Source: Lientehia sp934351765 (GTDB lineage: Bacteria; Bacillota; Clostridia; Lachnospirales; Lachnospiraceae). Taken from it: a DNA stretch of 64,000 bases. A model generated the notes under the pieces. That model saw only the letters and a list, made by a program, of their open reading frames with translations, did not search any database and was not told the DNA's origin. The stretch lies in assembly GCF_052118925.1 (NCBI RefSeq), contig NZ_JBQKGG010000002.1, positions 186,001-250,000 of the forward strand. The letters run 5' to 3'. Shown one piece after another: positions 42,801-52,085 of this stretch. Position 1 is the stretch's first letter. Every line of letters starts with the position of its first letter. A program made the translations under genes and the position numbers.

Positions 42801-45536
42801 CTAGCGGGGAACCTCCACCATGATGTAAGCCTCCACCATATCGTCCTCTTTGATATCATTGAAGCCCTCGAATACGAAGCCGCACTCGAAGCCCTTTGCT
42901 ACTTCCTTGACATCATCCTTAAACCGCTTCAGGGAAGCCAGCGGTCCCTCGAAGATCTGCTCTCCCTCGCGGGTGATTCTTACGCTGCAGCCTCTCTGGA
43001 TCTTTCCGTCCAGCACATAGGAACCTGCGATGGTTCCGACACCGGAAGCCTTGAAAAGCTGACGTACCACTGCATGGCCGATGACCTGCTCCTCAAATAC
43101 GGGATCCAGCATACCCTTCATCGCTGCTTCCACATCCTCGATGGCCTGATAGATAACCTTGTACAGACGGATATCCACTTTTTCCCGCTCTGCAATGGAT
43201 TTTGCGGTTGCGTCCGGTCTTACGTTAAAGCCGATAATGATGGCATTGGATGCCGAAGCCAGGGACACATCGGACTCGTTGATCGCGCCGACACCGCCGT
43301 GGATCACCTTTACCACAACCTCCTCGTTGGAAAGCTTGGTCAGGCTCTGTTTTACTGCCTCCACAGAACCCTGAACGTCTGCCTTGATGATGATGCCAAG
43401 TTCTTTGACATTACCTGCCTTGATCTGATCAAACAGATCGTCAAGGGACAGCTTTGCTTTTGTATCTGCAAGGAGTTTTTCCTTGCCCTCGGAAATAAAA
43501 GTCTCCGCAAAGCTTCTTGCTTCTTTCTCGTTCTCCGGTGCCACGAAAATCTCACCGGCACTGGGAACATCGTTGAGACCAAGGATTTCTACCGGAGTAG
43601 ACGGCCCTGCCTCTTTTACCCGGCGTCCCTTATCGTCCATCATGGCACGAACCTTACCGTGACAGGGGCCGGCAGCAATGGCATCTCCCACATGCAGTGT
43701 ACCCTTCTGTACCAGGATGGTCGCAACGGGACCCTTGCCCTTGTCGAGCTCTGCCTCGATAACGAGTCCTCTTGCCCGGCGGTTGGGATTTGCCTTTAAT
43801 TCTTTTACTTCTGCGGTTAAAAGGATCATCTCCAGCAGATTTTCAATTCCTTCTTTTGTATGAGCCGATACGGGAACAAAGATTGTTGTGCCGCCCCAGT
43901 CTTCAGGAACCAGCTCGTATTCGGAAAGCTCCTGTTTTACACGGTCCACGTTGGCACTGGGCTTATCAATCTTGTTGACTGCCACGATGATCTCAACACC
44001 GGCAGCCTTTGCATGGTTGATCGCCTCAACCGTCTGAGGCATTACGCCGTCATCTGCCGCAACGACCAGGATTGCAATATCCGTTGCCTGGGCGCCTCTC
44101 ATACGCATTGCAGTGAACGCCTCATGGCCGGGGGTATCAAGGAATGTGATCTTCTGACCGTTTACCTCAACCACGGAAGCACCGATATGCTGAGTGATTC
44201 CGCCTGCCTCTCTGGCGATCACATTGGTGGATCGGATCGCATCCAGAAGCGAGGTCTTACCATGGTCAACATGACCCATAACGCAGACAACGGGCGGGCG
44301 GGCCACCAGGGTATCTTCCGGATCGTCCTCATCCTTCAGAAGCTCCTCGATCACATCAACCTTGACTTCCTTCTCGCAGAGGACATCAAACTCCATGGCG
44401 ATTTCTTCCGCGGTCTCATAATCAACCTCCTGGTTGATCGTAACAACCTTGCCCTGTAAGAACAGCTTCTTTACAATGGCAGAGGGCTGAAGCTTCATCT
44501 TGTCTGCCAGCTCCTTGATGGTAAGGGTTTCGGGGATCACAATGGTCTTGATCTCCTCCACAACCGGCTCTGCCTTTACTTCAGGCGCCTTAACCGGCGG
44601 TTTCACACCCTTTCCGCCGCGCTTTCCGGGCTTCTTTCCAAAATCTTCTTCCTGCTTCTTGTCATATTTATTATTCTGACGGCTGTTCTGTTTCTGTTTT
44701 CCGGTATTCTTCTGGGTGCTGTCAAGACCGGGAGCAGGAACTGCAAAGCCGCCGCCCTTTCTGGAATCTCCGGGACGTGACGTACCTCTTCGTCCGTCAC
44801 GGTTCATCTGGCCGCCCTGGCTGTTCCGGTCTCCGCCAGGTCTCCGGTTTCCGTCAAAGCTTCTCTGGCCGCCCTGGCTGTTCCGGTCTCCGCCGGGTCT
44901 TCGGTTTCCGTCAAAGCTTCTCTGGCCGCCCTGGCTGTTCCGGTCTCCGCCAGGTCTCCGGTTTCCGTCAAAGCTTCTCTGACCGCCCTGGCTGTTCCGG
45001 TCTCCGCCGGGTCTCCGGTTTGCATCAAAGCTTCTCTGGCCATTCTGACGTTCTCTGGAGCCTTGTGTATTCTGAGTACGTTCTGCTGTCTTCGGTGCTT
45101 CCTGCGTGGTGCCTGCTGCCTTCGCTTCTGTCTCTGCTCCCTCCGGTGCTGCCTTCATGACCGGACGGGGACCTGCCGGTCTTGTACCGGGCCTCTGTCC
45201 TGCACCTGCAGGACGTGTTCCCTGGGCCCGTCTTGCCGCTCCGGGAACTGCCGGACGGGGACCTTTGCTCCTGCCCGCCTGGGAGCTGTTCTGGGAACGG
45301 AACACTGCAGTGATCCTCTTCTTCGGTACTGCCTGTTCTTCTTTCTTCTCCTCTGCCGGTGCTTCTGTTTTCTCCGGCTTCGGTGCATACGCTCTCCGCA
45401 CCATATCTGCCTGTGCCTCATCGATCACGCTTAACGGGCTCTGTACATTTACCCCGTTTGCCTGAAGGACATCCAGCACATCCTTGTTGTTTTTATCTAT
45501 CTCTTTTGCCAGTTCATGGACTCTCATCTTTGCCAT
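42801..45536 (-). CDS. infB: Translation initiation factor IF-2
   Basis: 911 residues from ATG 45536 (MAKMRVHELAKEIDKNNKD), AAGGAGG 8 nt upstream. IF2-N helices, a long basic Arg/Gly/Asn-rich linker containing four tandem 19-residue units, a second IF2-N (LTIKELADKMKLQPSAIVKKL), then the GTPase (GHVDHGKTS, DTPGHEAFT, NKIDKP) and the C-terminal domains that bind fMet-tRNA. It positions initiator tRNA on the 30S subunit. Central gene of the nusA-infB operon. Confidence 0.98.
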   Translation of the reverse strand: MAKMRVHELAKEIDKNNKDVLDVLQANGVNVQSPLSVIDEAQADMVRRAYAPKPEKTEAPAEEKKEEQAVPKKRITAVFRSQNSSQAGRSKGPRPAVPGAARRAQGTRPAGAGQRPGTRPAGPRPVMKAAPEGAETEAKAAGTTQEAPKTAERTQNTQGSRERQNGQRSFDANRRPGGDRNSQGGQRSFDGNRRPGGDRNSQGGQRSFDGNRRPGGDRNSQGGQRSFDGNRRPGGDRNSQGGQMNRDGRRGTSRPGDSRKGGGFAVPAPGLDSTQKNTGKQKQNSRQNNKYDKKQEEDFGKKPGKRGGKGVKPPVKAPEVKAEPVVEEIKTIVIPETLTIKELADKMKLQPSAIVKKLFLQGKVVTINQEVDYETAEEIAMEFDVLCEKEVKVDVIEELLKDEDDPEDTLVARPPVVCVMGHVDHGKTSLLDAIRSTNVIAREAGGITQHIGASVVEVNGQKITFLDTPGHEAFTAMRMRGAQATDIAILVVAADDGVMPQTVEAINHAKAAGVEIIVAVNKIDKPSANVDRVKQELSEYELVPEDWGGTTIFVPVSAHTKEGIENLLEMILLTAEVKELKANPNRRARGLVIEAELDKGKGPVATILVQKGTLHVGDAIAAGPCHGKVRAMMDDKGRRVKEAGPSTPVEILGLNDVPSAGEIFVAPENEKEARSFAETFISEGKEKLLADTKAKLSLDDLFDQIKAGNVKELGIIIKADVQGSVEAVKQSLTKLSNEEVVVKVIHGGVGAINESDVSLASASNAIIIGFNVRPDATAKSIAEREKVDIRLYKVIYQAIEDVEAAMKGMLDPVFEEQVIGHAVVRQLFKASGVGTIAGSYVLDGKIQRGCSVRITREGEQIFEGPLASLKRFKDDVKEVAKGFECGFVFEGFNDIKEDDMVEAYIMVEVPR
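44811..45038 (-). repeat. 57-bp tandem repeat (four copies) within infB
   Basis: The GCCGCCCTGG landmark on the plus strand recurs at 44811, 44868, 44925 and 44982 with an exact 57-bp period and few mismatches. Each unit encodes RSFDGNRRPGGDRNSQGGQ. Such near-identical DNA copies should expand and contract. Confidence 0.95.
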
Positions 45537-45555
45537 ACTTACTGCCTCCTTCTGC

Positions 45556-45864
45556 TTACTCACTCTCTATCTGTTTAACCACAGCGTCCCGGAAGCCTGC
45601 GTCTGTCAGCGCCACGGAAGCTCGGAACTCCCTGCCAATGGCTGCACCCAGGTCTTCTTTTTTACCCCAGAAGTACAAAGGAACTTCATAGTAAGTACAC
45701 ATATCTGTGAACATCTTCTTTGTATTGTCCGACGCATCTGACGCAACGATCACCAGGGCTGCTTTTCCGCTTTTGACCGCTTTCTCCGTGAGAAACTCAC
45801 CGCTTACCAGCCTGCCCGCTTTCGTGGCAAGCCCCAGAAGAGAGGCTGTTTTACTTGCTCTCAA
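45556..45864 (-). CDS. ylxQ: YlxQ family L7Ae-like ribosomal/RNA-binding protein
   Basis: 102 residues from the TTG at 45864 (reading MRASKTASLLGLATKAGRLVSGE); AAGGAG lies 10 nt upstream and the start overlaps the ylxR end by 14 nt. An L7Ae fold (ALVIVASDASDNTKKMFTDMC, VPLYFWGKKEDLGAAIG). YlxQ binds kink-turn-like RNA; its cellular role is unclear. Standard place in the nusA operon. Confidence 0.9.
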   Translation of the reverse strand: MRASKTASLLGLATKAGRLVSGEFLTEKAVKSGKAALVIVASDASDNTKKMFTDMCTYYEVPLYFWGKKEDLGAAIGREFRASVALTDAGFRDAVVKQIESE

Positions 45865-46129
45865 TGGCTTCCAGCTCCTTTCTGAGTTTTTCATAGATTT
45901 CACCGGAAACCGCCATTTTGAACGAACGCTCCAGTCCGTGTCCTTTCACAGCTTTTTCCAGGCATGCTCTGTCAAAACACAGATACGCGCCGCGTCCGTT
46001 TTTCTTTCCGGTTGCATCCAGGGTAATCTCCCCGTCGGCTGTTTTCAGAATCCGGAGCATTTCCCGCTTATCCTTCATCTCACCGCAGCCAACGCACTGT
46101 CTCTGTGGGCTTTTCTTTTTTCCGTTCAT
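45851..46129 (-). CDS. ylxR: YlxR family RNA-binding protein (DUF448)
   Basis: 92 residues: PQRQCVGCGEMKDKREMLRIL, GRGAYLCFDRACLEKAVK, the conserved Cys and GRGAY motifs of the family. Predicted nucleic-acid binding. In order nusA-ylxR-ylxQ-infB. Confidence 0.95.
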   Translation of the reverse strand: MNGKKKSPQRQCVGCGEMKDKREMLRILKTADGEITLDATGKKNGRGAYLCFDRACLEKAVKGHGLERSFKMAVSGEIYEKLRKELEAIESK

Positions 46130-46150
46130 GGAATCACGCTCCGTTATCGA

Positions 46151-47338
46151 TTACTGCTGCGGATCATCATAGTCTGCACCATCGTCCTCATAGCCCTCCT
46201 GTGCATACTCTTCGTCATACTGATAATCCTCATCATCGTTGCTGTCATACTCGCCTTCCATGCCCTCTTCATATCCGATCTCTTCAAGAAGTCCGGATTC
46301 ACGGGCCTGAGTCTCGCTCTTGATATCGATCTTGAAGCCGGTCAGTCGGGCTGCCAGTCTGGCATTCTGGCCCTCCTTGCCGATCGCAAGGGAAAGCTGA
46401 TAATCAGGAACGATAACCTGTGCCGTCTTTTCTTCATCATCTGCCACCACGCAGATTACCTTTGCCGGGCTTAAGGCATTTTCAATGAGAAGGGCAGAGT
46501 TATCGCTCCAGTTGATAATATCAATCTTCTCTCCGCGAAGCTCTTCAACAACCGCATTGACTCTTGCTCCGTTTAAGCCGACACAGGCGCCTACGGGATC
46601 CACATTCGGATCATTGGAATAAACAGCCATCTTCGTTCTGGAACCGGCCTCTCTGGCAATGCTCTTGATCTCCACGATTCCGTCCTTCACCTCGGCAACT
46701 TCGGATTCAAATAACCGCTTTACCAGTTCGGGATGAGTTCTGGACACCATGATCCGGGGACCCTTTGTGGTGTCCTTTACTTCTAAAATGTATACCTTGA
46801 TCCGCTCGGTGGGTTTAAATACCTCCCCCTTCACCTGCTCATTCTCATTGAGCATGGCATCTGCCTTTCCAAGATTGATGCTCACGTTCCGGCCCACATA
46901 CCGCTGTACAATACCGGTCACAACCTCTTTTTCCATTCCGTAATACTGATTGAAGAGCACCTTTCGCTCCTCCTCGCGGATCTTCTGCAAAATCACGTTT
47001 TTCGCATTCTGGGTCGCGATCCGTCCGAATTCTTTTGACTTGATCTCCACACGGGCGATATCGCCGATGTTCAGATGAGGATCGATCTCTCTCGCATCCT
47101 CCTCGGAGATCTGAAGTGCCGGGTCTTCCACCTGCTCCACCACTTCCCGTTCTGCAAACACGGAGAAGTTATATGTCTCGCGGTTTACGACCGCCTTCAC
47201 ATTGTCCGCCTTTCCGAAGTGGGTCTTGCACGCCTGGATCAGAGAGTTTTCAATCGCCTCCAGAAGAGTCTCTTTACTGATATCTTTCTCTTTTTCCAGC
47301 AGCTCAAGGGCTTCCTTTAACTCCTTGTTTTCTTTCAT
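46151..47338 (-). CDS. nusA: Transcription termination/antitermination factor NusA
   Basis: 395 residues: N-terminal RNA polymerase-binding domain (ELKEALELLEKEKDISKETLL), S1 domain, two KH domains (GSRTKMAVYSNDPNVDPVGAC, ALSPAKVICVVADDE, LSLAIGKEGQNARLAARLTG), and an acidic Asp/Glu/Tyr-rich tail of about 45 residues in place of the AR repeats of proteobacteria. It modulates pausing and termination. The possible attenuator at 47896-47927 in the operon leader would be a natural feedback point. Confidence 0.97.
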   Translation of the reverse strand: MKENKELKEALELLEKEKDISKETLLEAIENSLIQACKTHFGKADNVKAVVNRETYNFSVFAEREVVEQVEDPALQISEEDAREIDPHLNIGDIARVEIKSKEFGRIATQNAKNVILQKIREEERKVLFNQYYGMEKEVVTGIVQRYVGRNVSINLGKADAMLNENEQVKGEVFKPTERIKVYILEVKDTTKGPRIMVSRTHPELVKRLFESEVAEVKDGIVEIKSIAREAGSRTKMAVYSNDPNVDPVGACVGLNGARVNAVVEELRGEKIDIINWSDNSALLIENALSPAKVICVVADDEEKTAQVIVPDYQLSLAIGKEGQNARLAARLTGFKIDIKSETQARESGLLEEIGYEEGMEGEYDSNDDEDYQYDEEYAQEGYEDDGADYDDPQQ

Positions 47339-47400
47339 TTTCCGATTTCCTCCTCTTTTGCTCCCTCCGGGAGTTGTTATTTCTTTCGGTTCTATGGTTC

Positions 47401-47871
47401 TCAGAAGTCGAATGCCAGGCGGATCAACGCAATCGCCGCCCGTTCAAAGGACGCTTCCGTTCCATCCTCCTGCTCGATGGTCACCGATTGGTCATCGTAA
47501 GCAGTCAAGATCCCTTCAAACTCCTTTTTCCGGTCAACCGCCCGGTACAGTCGGATCTCCACCGCTTTTCCTACGCTTCGCTTAAAATCCTTTTCTTTTT
47601 TCAGGGGTCTTCCAAGTCCGGGAGAGCTTACCTCCAGGATATAGCTGTCAGCAATATAATCCTCTTTGTCCAGAAGATCACTGAGCGCACGGCTGACCGT
47701 CTCACAGTCATTAACTGCGATCCCGCCCGGCTTGTCGATATAGGCGCGCAGATACATGGTACCGCCTTCTTTTACATATTCCACATCCACAAGCTCAAAC
47801 CCCTGTTCCTCCACGATGGGCAGAATCAGTTCCTCCGTCCGCTTTTCGATGTCTTCCCGTCTTGTCAGCAT
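47401..47871 (-). CDS. rimP: Ribosome maturation factor RimP
   Basis: 156 residues from ATG 47871 with AGGGG 6 nt upstream. GFELVDVEYVKEGGTMYLRAYID, AVNDCETVSRALSDLLD, YILEVSSPGLGRPLKKEKDF motifs are the RimP core, followed by the SH3-like C-terminal domain. Supports 30S assembly. First gene of the operon. Confidence 0.96.
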   Translation of the reverse strand: MLTRREDIEKRTEELILPIVEEQGFELVDVEYVKEGGTMYLRAYIDKPGGIAVNDCETVSRALSDLLDKEDYIADSYILEVSSPGLGRPLKKEKDFKRSVGKAVEIRLYRAVDRKKEFEGILTAYDDQSVTIEQEDGTEASFERAAIALIRLAFDF

Positions 47872-47895
47872 TTCCGTCCCCTTTCCTGAAAACTT

Positions 47896-47927
47896 CAAAA
47901 ACAAAGAGTGGACATCTGTCCACTCTT
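47896..47927 (-). promoter_or_regulatory. Attenuator-like terminator hairpin in the rimP-nusA leader
   Basis: Perfect stem AAGAGTGGACA/TGTCCACTCTT followed by TGTTTTTG on the minus strand, about 20 nt after the predicted transcript start and 25 nt before the rimP start codon. A good intrinsic terminator in this place should stop most transcripts unless something overrides it. Confidence 0.75.
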
Positions 47928-47953
47928 CATCTCGTCAACTCATTATCGGATAT

Positions 47954-47982
47954 ATCATAACACAGTTTTTCTGTGATTGCAA
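47954..47982 (-). promoter_or_regulatory. Promoter of the rimP-nusA-infB operon
   Basis: TTGCAA-17 bp-TATGAT on the minus strand. The spacer contains a small dyad, CACAG-AAAAA-CTGTG. Confidence 0.7.
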
Positions 47983-47999
47983 GCACTTTCTTACATAAA

Positions 48000-48028
48000 C
48001 AAAGAACTCCTGTGCATTCCACAGAAGT
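48000..48028 (-). terminator. Terminator of the tRNA-Gly pair
   Basis: ACTTCTGTG-GAATG-CACAGGAGT stem followed by TCTTTGTTTATG on the minus strand, about 10 nt after the second tRNA. Confidence 0.7.
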
Positions 48029-48036
48029 CCGTTTCG

Positions 48037-48108
48037 AGCGCGAGACGGGATTCGAACCCGCGACCCTCGCCTTGGCAAGGCGATACTCCACCACTGAGCC
48101 ACTCGCGC
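48037..48108 (-). tRNA. tRNA-Gly (anticodon GCC), copy 2
   Basis: 72 nt: acceptor GCGCGAG/CTCGCGC, anticodon loop TTGCCAA (GCC), T loop TTCGAAT. CCA not encoded. Identical to the copy 76 nt upstream. Confidence 0.97.
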
Positions 48109-48184
48109 ACATCATATAAAATTGTTTCTCTGCTTTCTACAATTTCCAATCGAGAATCTTTCTCATTATCCCGGAAACTGTAAG

Positions 48185-48256
48185 AGCGCGAGACGGGATT
48201 CGAACCCGCGACCCTCGCCTTGGCAAGGCGATACTCCACCACTGAGCCACTCGCGC
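48185..48256 (-). tRNA. tRNA-Gly (anticodon GCC), copy 1
   Basis: Same 72-nt sequence as the other copy, with GCC anticodon; first gene after the promoter at 48294-48322. Confidence 0.97.
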
Positions 48257-48293
48257 ACACTCATTCTCTGTTCCGTTCCATCGGACATGTAAT

Positions 48294-48322
48294 ATAATAC
48301 TATGCCCGTTTCGATTTGTCAA
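48294..48322 (-). promoter_or_regulatory. Promoter for the tRNA-Gly genes
   Basis: TTGACA-17 bp-TATTAT on the minus strand, ending 37 nt before the first tRNA. Confidence 0.75.
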
Positions 48323-48365
48323 CAGTTTTTTGAGTTTTATTTATTGTTTTTAAAATAGCAACAAT

Positions 48366-49130
48366 TCAGACCAGAAGCACCGTCAGAAAATATTCATTGT
48401 TCTTTAATTCCTTTGCTGCCATTTCCTCCCGTCTGGTAAACGAAATCTCCCTCCAGGTTTCTTCCGCAGCCAGTGAAATATGCCACAGCATAATTCCCAT
48501 ATCAAAAAGCACCAGCCGCTTCTTTGTCGGAAAAGCAAACAGCTCTTTTCTTATAAATACATGGATCCGGTTCTGGTAAACCACGAACCGCCAGGGCTGC
48601 CCGTTCATGGCCGACGGCGCCAGCCGCGCTGCCTGAAGCATAAGCCGTGTCTCCTCGGTGGAATCCTCCCGGAACACACACAGCTCCTTAAAGGGCAGCC
48701 GTTTTGCCCGGATCATTTCCCGGTATACCGGCTCGTCCGCCGTTCCGAAGGCCAGGACCATCAGCGGTTCCATGCCCTCCGGCTCCTCAATGCCTTTCAC
48801 GGAAAGCGCTCCCTGATAACAGGTTCCTACTTCCCTGGCCGTCATATACAGAACAAGCTGCTCCATCAGATACCCGGCATTGGTCATGGCTCCTGCTCCC
48901 GGAACAGAATAGAATACCAGATAATACGGGGCCTTCACCCGGAACATGCCCTTGAACTTTGCACCGCTTCCCATGGCATCTACGATCTCGATGCTGTAGG
49001 AAAGCTCCGGCTCCAGCGGCTGTAATCCCTGCTCGAATTTCCGGAGATTTTTAAAAAAAGCCTGAGGCAGGAGTTCCATTTTAAAACGTCTGACTGATTT
49101 TCTCATGCACACTGCGTCATACTGATTCAT
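48366..49130 (-). CDS. Nitroreductase family protein
   Basis: 254 residues from ATG 49130 (MNQYDAVCMRKSVRRF). N-terminal RKSVRRF flavin-binding start, then YYLVFYSVPGAGAMTNAGYLMEQL and, in the second half, RLAPSAMNGQPWRFVVYQN with a C-terminal DMGIMLWHISLAAEE. This is the tandem-domain 'putative TM nitroreductase' type common in anaerobes. An FMN-dependent reductase of unknown substrate. Monocistronic. Confidence 0.88.
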   Translation of the reverse strand: MNQYDAVCMRKSVRRFKMELLPQAFFKNLRKFEQGLQPLEPELSYSIEIVDAMGSGAKFKGMFRVKAPYYLVFYSVPGAGAMTNAGYLMEQLVLYMTAREVGTCYQGALSVKGIEEPEGMEPLMVLAFGTADEPVYREMIRAKRLPFKELCVFREDSTEETRLMLQAARLAPSAMNGQPWRFVVYQNRIHVFIRKELFAFPTKKRLVLFDMGIMLWHISLAAEETWREISFTRREEMAAKELKNNEYFLTVLLV

Positions 49131-49236
49131 ACTCTCCCACCTCATCCTTATTTTTCTTCTGGCATCATCATATCATACTTTTCCATGCCATGGACGAAAA
49201 AACAGCACTTTTTTCTTAATATTTTCGTAATTTTTT

Positions 49237-51033
49237 CTAGCCCAGCAGCTCTTCCAGCTCGGTAAGGGCCGACTCAAAGGCCTTCATAGCTGCCCGCACC
49301 GGTTCCGGTGTACGCATGTCCACCCCTGCTCCTGCCAGAAGGTCAATAGGATCCTTGCTGCAGCCACCCTTTAAGAAGCCCATGTAATCCTCCACTGCCT
49401 GCTTCCCGCCATTTAAAATACGCTCCGAAAGGGCAATGGCCGCCGAAAAACCGGTGGCATACTGATATACATAAAACGGCGTATAAAAATGAGGAATCCT
49501 TGCCCATTCCAGGCTGATCTCCGGATCGACCACGATCCCGTCCCCGAAATAATCCTCATTGAGTCTCTGATACATTCCACAGAGCGTATCCGCGGTCAGA
49601 ACCTCTCCGGCCGCCGCCATCTCATGGGCATTTTTCTCGAACTCCGCAAACATAGTCTGGCGGAAGACGGTTCCCTTAAAGCCATCCAGGAAATGGTTCA
49701 GAATATAGGCACGCTCGTTCCGGTCCTTTGCATGATCCAGAAGATAATGATTCAGCAGATTTTCATTACAGGTAGATGCCACCTCCGCTACAAAGATCTT
49801 ATACTGCGAGTTGGTATATGTCTGCGTCTCATTGGAAAACCAGGAGTGCATGGCATGTCCCATCTCATGAGCCAGCGTAAATACATTGTCCAGTGTACTC
49901 TGGTAGGACATTAACACAAAAGGATGGGTTCCGTATGGGCCGGCACAGTAGGCGCCGCTCCGCTTCCCCTCATTTTCCGTATGATCGATCCAGCGGTTTT
50001 CCAGTCCTTCCCGAAATGCTGAAAGATAAGGCTCTCCCATGGGCTTCAGTGCCTCCAGGACAATCTCCTTTGCCTCCTCGAAGGGCACACGGATATCGGT
50101 CTGCGGCACCAGCGGCGTATACAGATCATACATATGAAGCTCCGGAACACCCAGCAGCTTTTTCCGCAGTGCCACATAACGGTACATGAGCGGATTATGC
50201 TCCCGCACCGTCTCAATTAATGTATCATAAACAGAGTCCGGAATATTGGCATCTGCCAGATAATAAGCCCGCGCTGACGGATACCGTCTCGCTTTCGCGT
50301 AAAACGCCGCCTGCCTTACATTCGCCTGAAACGTAGCCGCCAGTGTATTCCGATATGCCCCAAACGCTCCGTACATAGCATGGAAGGCATCCTCACGCAC
50401 CCGTCGGTCCCTGCTTTCCAGAAGGGACGTATAGCGTCCGTGGGTGAGCTGGATCTCTTCCCCGTTTTCATTCCGTATCATCGGAAATTTCAGGTCAGCA
50501 TTGTTGAACATCTTAAAGATCTGGGAAGCACCGTCTGCCATCTCTCCGGCATCCGCCAGAAGCTCCTCCACCTCCGGACTTCTGGTGTGGGCCTTTTCCC
50601 GCAAGATCAGCTCCAGCGTCCGTTCAAAGCTGTGATCCGCCGCCGGATCCTGACGAAGCGTATTCAGCCGCTCCTCCGGAATCGCCGCAATCTCCGGACT
50701 GATAAAGGAAGATGCCGATGCAGCCGCCACCCAGAGACTCTGTGCTCTTCCAACCATCTGCTGGTACCGCTGATCCGCCGTGTCCACATCGGCATTGAGA
50801 TGGGCATAGCTGTAAAGCCGGTCTAACTCCATGCTCACATGCTCATCAAACCGAAGACAGCCATACAGCTTTTCTGCGCCATCCGCCAGATGACCACGGT
50901 ACGTCTCATACTGTCCCAATTCCTGTTTCAGTGCCTCCATGGCCTGCTCCCATTCCCCCGGCGTCTGAAAAATATCCTCTGTTGCCCAGGACGCTTCCTT
51001 CGGCACTTCGTTCCGCTTTCTGATCTCTTTCAT
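49237..51033 (-). CDS. pepF: Oligoendopeptidase F
   Basis: 598 residues. M3 family zinc site HEMGH (in VFTLAHEMGHAMHSWFS) with downstream Glu in VAEVASTCNE, and DLYTPLVPQTDIRVPFEEAKE typical of PepF. Cleaves cytoplasmic peptides of 7-17 residues. Its start overlaps the upstream EamA stop (ATGA), so the two are cotranscribed. Confidence 0.96.
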   Translation of the reverse strand: MKEIRKRNEVPKEASWATEDIFQTPGEWEQAMEALKQELGQYETYRGHLADGAEKLYGCLRFDEHVSMELDRLYSYAHLNADVDTADQRYQQMVGRAQSLWVAAASASSFISPEIAAIPEERLNTLRQDPAADHSFERTLELILREKAHTRSPEVEELLADAGEMADGASQIFKMFNNADLKFPMIRNENGEEIQLTHGRYTSLLESRDRRVREDAFHAMYGAFGAYRNTLAATFQANVRQAAFYAKARRYPSARAYYLADANIPDSVYDTLIETVREHNPLMYRYVALRKKLLGVPELHMYDLYTPLVPQTDIRVPFEEAKEIVLEALKPMGEPYLSAFREGLENRWIDHTENEGKRSGAYCAGPYGTHPFVLMSYQSTLDNVFTLAHEMGHAMHSWFSNETQTYTNSQYKIFVAEVASTCNENLLNHYLLDHAKDRNERAYILNHFLDGFKGTVFRQTMFAEFEKNAHEMAAAGEVLTADTLCGMYQRLNEDYFGDGIVVDPEISLEWARIPHFYTPFYVYQYATGFSAAIALSERILNGGKQAVEDYMGFLKGGCSKDPIDLLAGAGVDMRTPEPVRAAMKAFESALTELEELLG

Positions 51034-51971
51034 GCTGCTCCCTTTCTTCTTATTTTATTGTTCCCGCTTTTTGACTTTAAAAACGACAGCTTTGTTTCCG
51101 CCAGAATGATTGCTGTGAACAGCAGTACACAGCCAAAAATCATCCGTGGTGTCATGTGCTCCTTCAGAAAGATCACCGAGCAGAGTACGCCAAACACCGA
51201 TTCCAGCGACAGAAACAGCGATGCTGAGGTGGCTGTCGTATACTTCTGGCAGACATTCTGAAGCAGGAATGCCACCATGGTGCTCACCAGCCCCAGATAA
51301 AGCATGCCCGACATGGCGCGGGGTGTAAACACCGCCACAGGAAATGCGCCATCCATGAACGGTGAAACGATCCAGGATATCAGCGCAGCCGTCCCGATCT
51401 GAAACAGGGTCATGATGATGGGATCATGCTTCTCTGTAAACCGGTCGATAAAAAACATATGGAATGCATAACCAAATCCACAGACGATGGTCAGCACATC
51501 CCCGATGTTCATAGTCAGATCTCCCTGAAGGGAAAGCAGCCCGATCCCCACAATGGCAAGAATGGCCGCTTCCACACAGTACCGGTCCGGCCGCTTCTTC
51601 GCAATGATCCAGCTTAAAAACGGCACGATCACCACATAGATCGTCGTCAAAAACGCATTTTTCCCCGCCGTTGTATACTGGATCCCCACAGTCTGGAAAA
51701 AATAACTGATAAACAGCCAGAATCCTAAAAATGACCCGCAGGCCAGATCTGATTTCCGGATCATCGGAATCTTTTTACAGAAGACCAGCGCCAGCCCCAG
51801 AAATGCAATGGTAAAGCGGAATGCCAGCATATAAACCGGCGGCACACTGTCCACCGAATCCTTCACCACCACAAAGGCAAATCCCCAGACCAGGGCCGTA
51901 AAGATCATGCCGAAGTCTGCCAGCAGGACTGTCTTCTTCCCTCGTTTTTCGCTCATGGTATCGTTCCTCAT
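51030..51971 (-). CDS. EamA/DMT superfamily transporter
   Basis: 313 residues from ATG 51971 (GAGGAG 5 nt upstream; ATG 51956 is less well placed). Ten helices in two EamA halves (FTALVWGFAFVVVKDSV, GIQYTTAGKNAFLTTIYVVI; FLLQNVCQKYTTATSASLFLS). Exports an unknown small molecule. Operon with pepF, so a peptide or amino-acid substrate is conceivable. Confidence 0.92.
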   Translation of the reverse strand: MRNDTMSEKRGKKTVLLADFGMIFTALVWGFAFVVVKDSVDSVPPVYMLAFRFTIAFLGLALVFCKKIPMIRKSDLACGSFLGFWLFISYFFQTVGIQYTTAGKNAFLTTIYVVIVPFLSWIIAKKRPDRYCVEAAILAIVGIGLLSLQGDLTMNIGDVLTIVCGFGYAFHMFFIDRFTEKHDPIIMTLFQIGTAALISWIVSPFMDGAFPVAVFTPRAMSGMLYLGLVSTMVAFLLQNVCQKYTTATSASLFLSLESVFGVLCSVIFLKEHMTPRMIFGCVLLFTAIILAETKLSFLKSKSGNNKIRRKGAA

Positions 51972-52049
51972 TACTTCTCCTCCCCGCCGGACTCAGGCGG
52001 GAAGCGTTTCTCGTCGTATTTGTTTGTATTCTTTTTTCAGCCAGAACTG

Positions 52050-52078
52050 ATTATACTCTTTTTGCCCGGAATGTTCAA
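52050..52078 (-). promoter_or_regulatory. Promoter for the EamA-pepF operon
   Basis: TTGAAC-17 bp-TATAAT on the minus strand, about 80 nt upstream of the EamA start. Confidence 0.7.
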
Positions 52079-52085
52079 TGCTTGT

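Noticed and set aside
44811..45038. CRISPR-like regular repeats
   Set aside because: The units are contiguous with no spacers and are coding (IF-2 linker).
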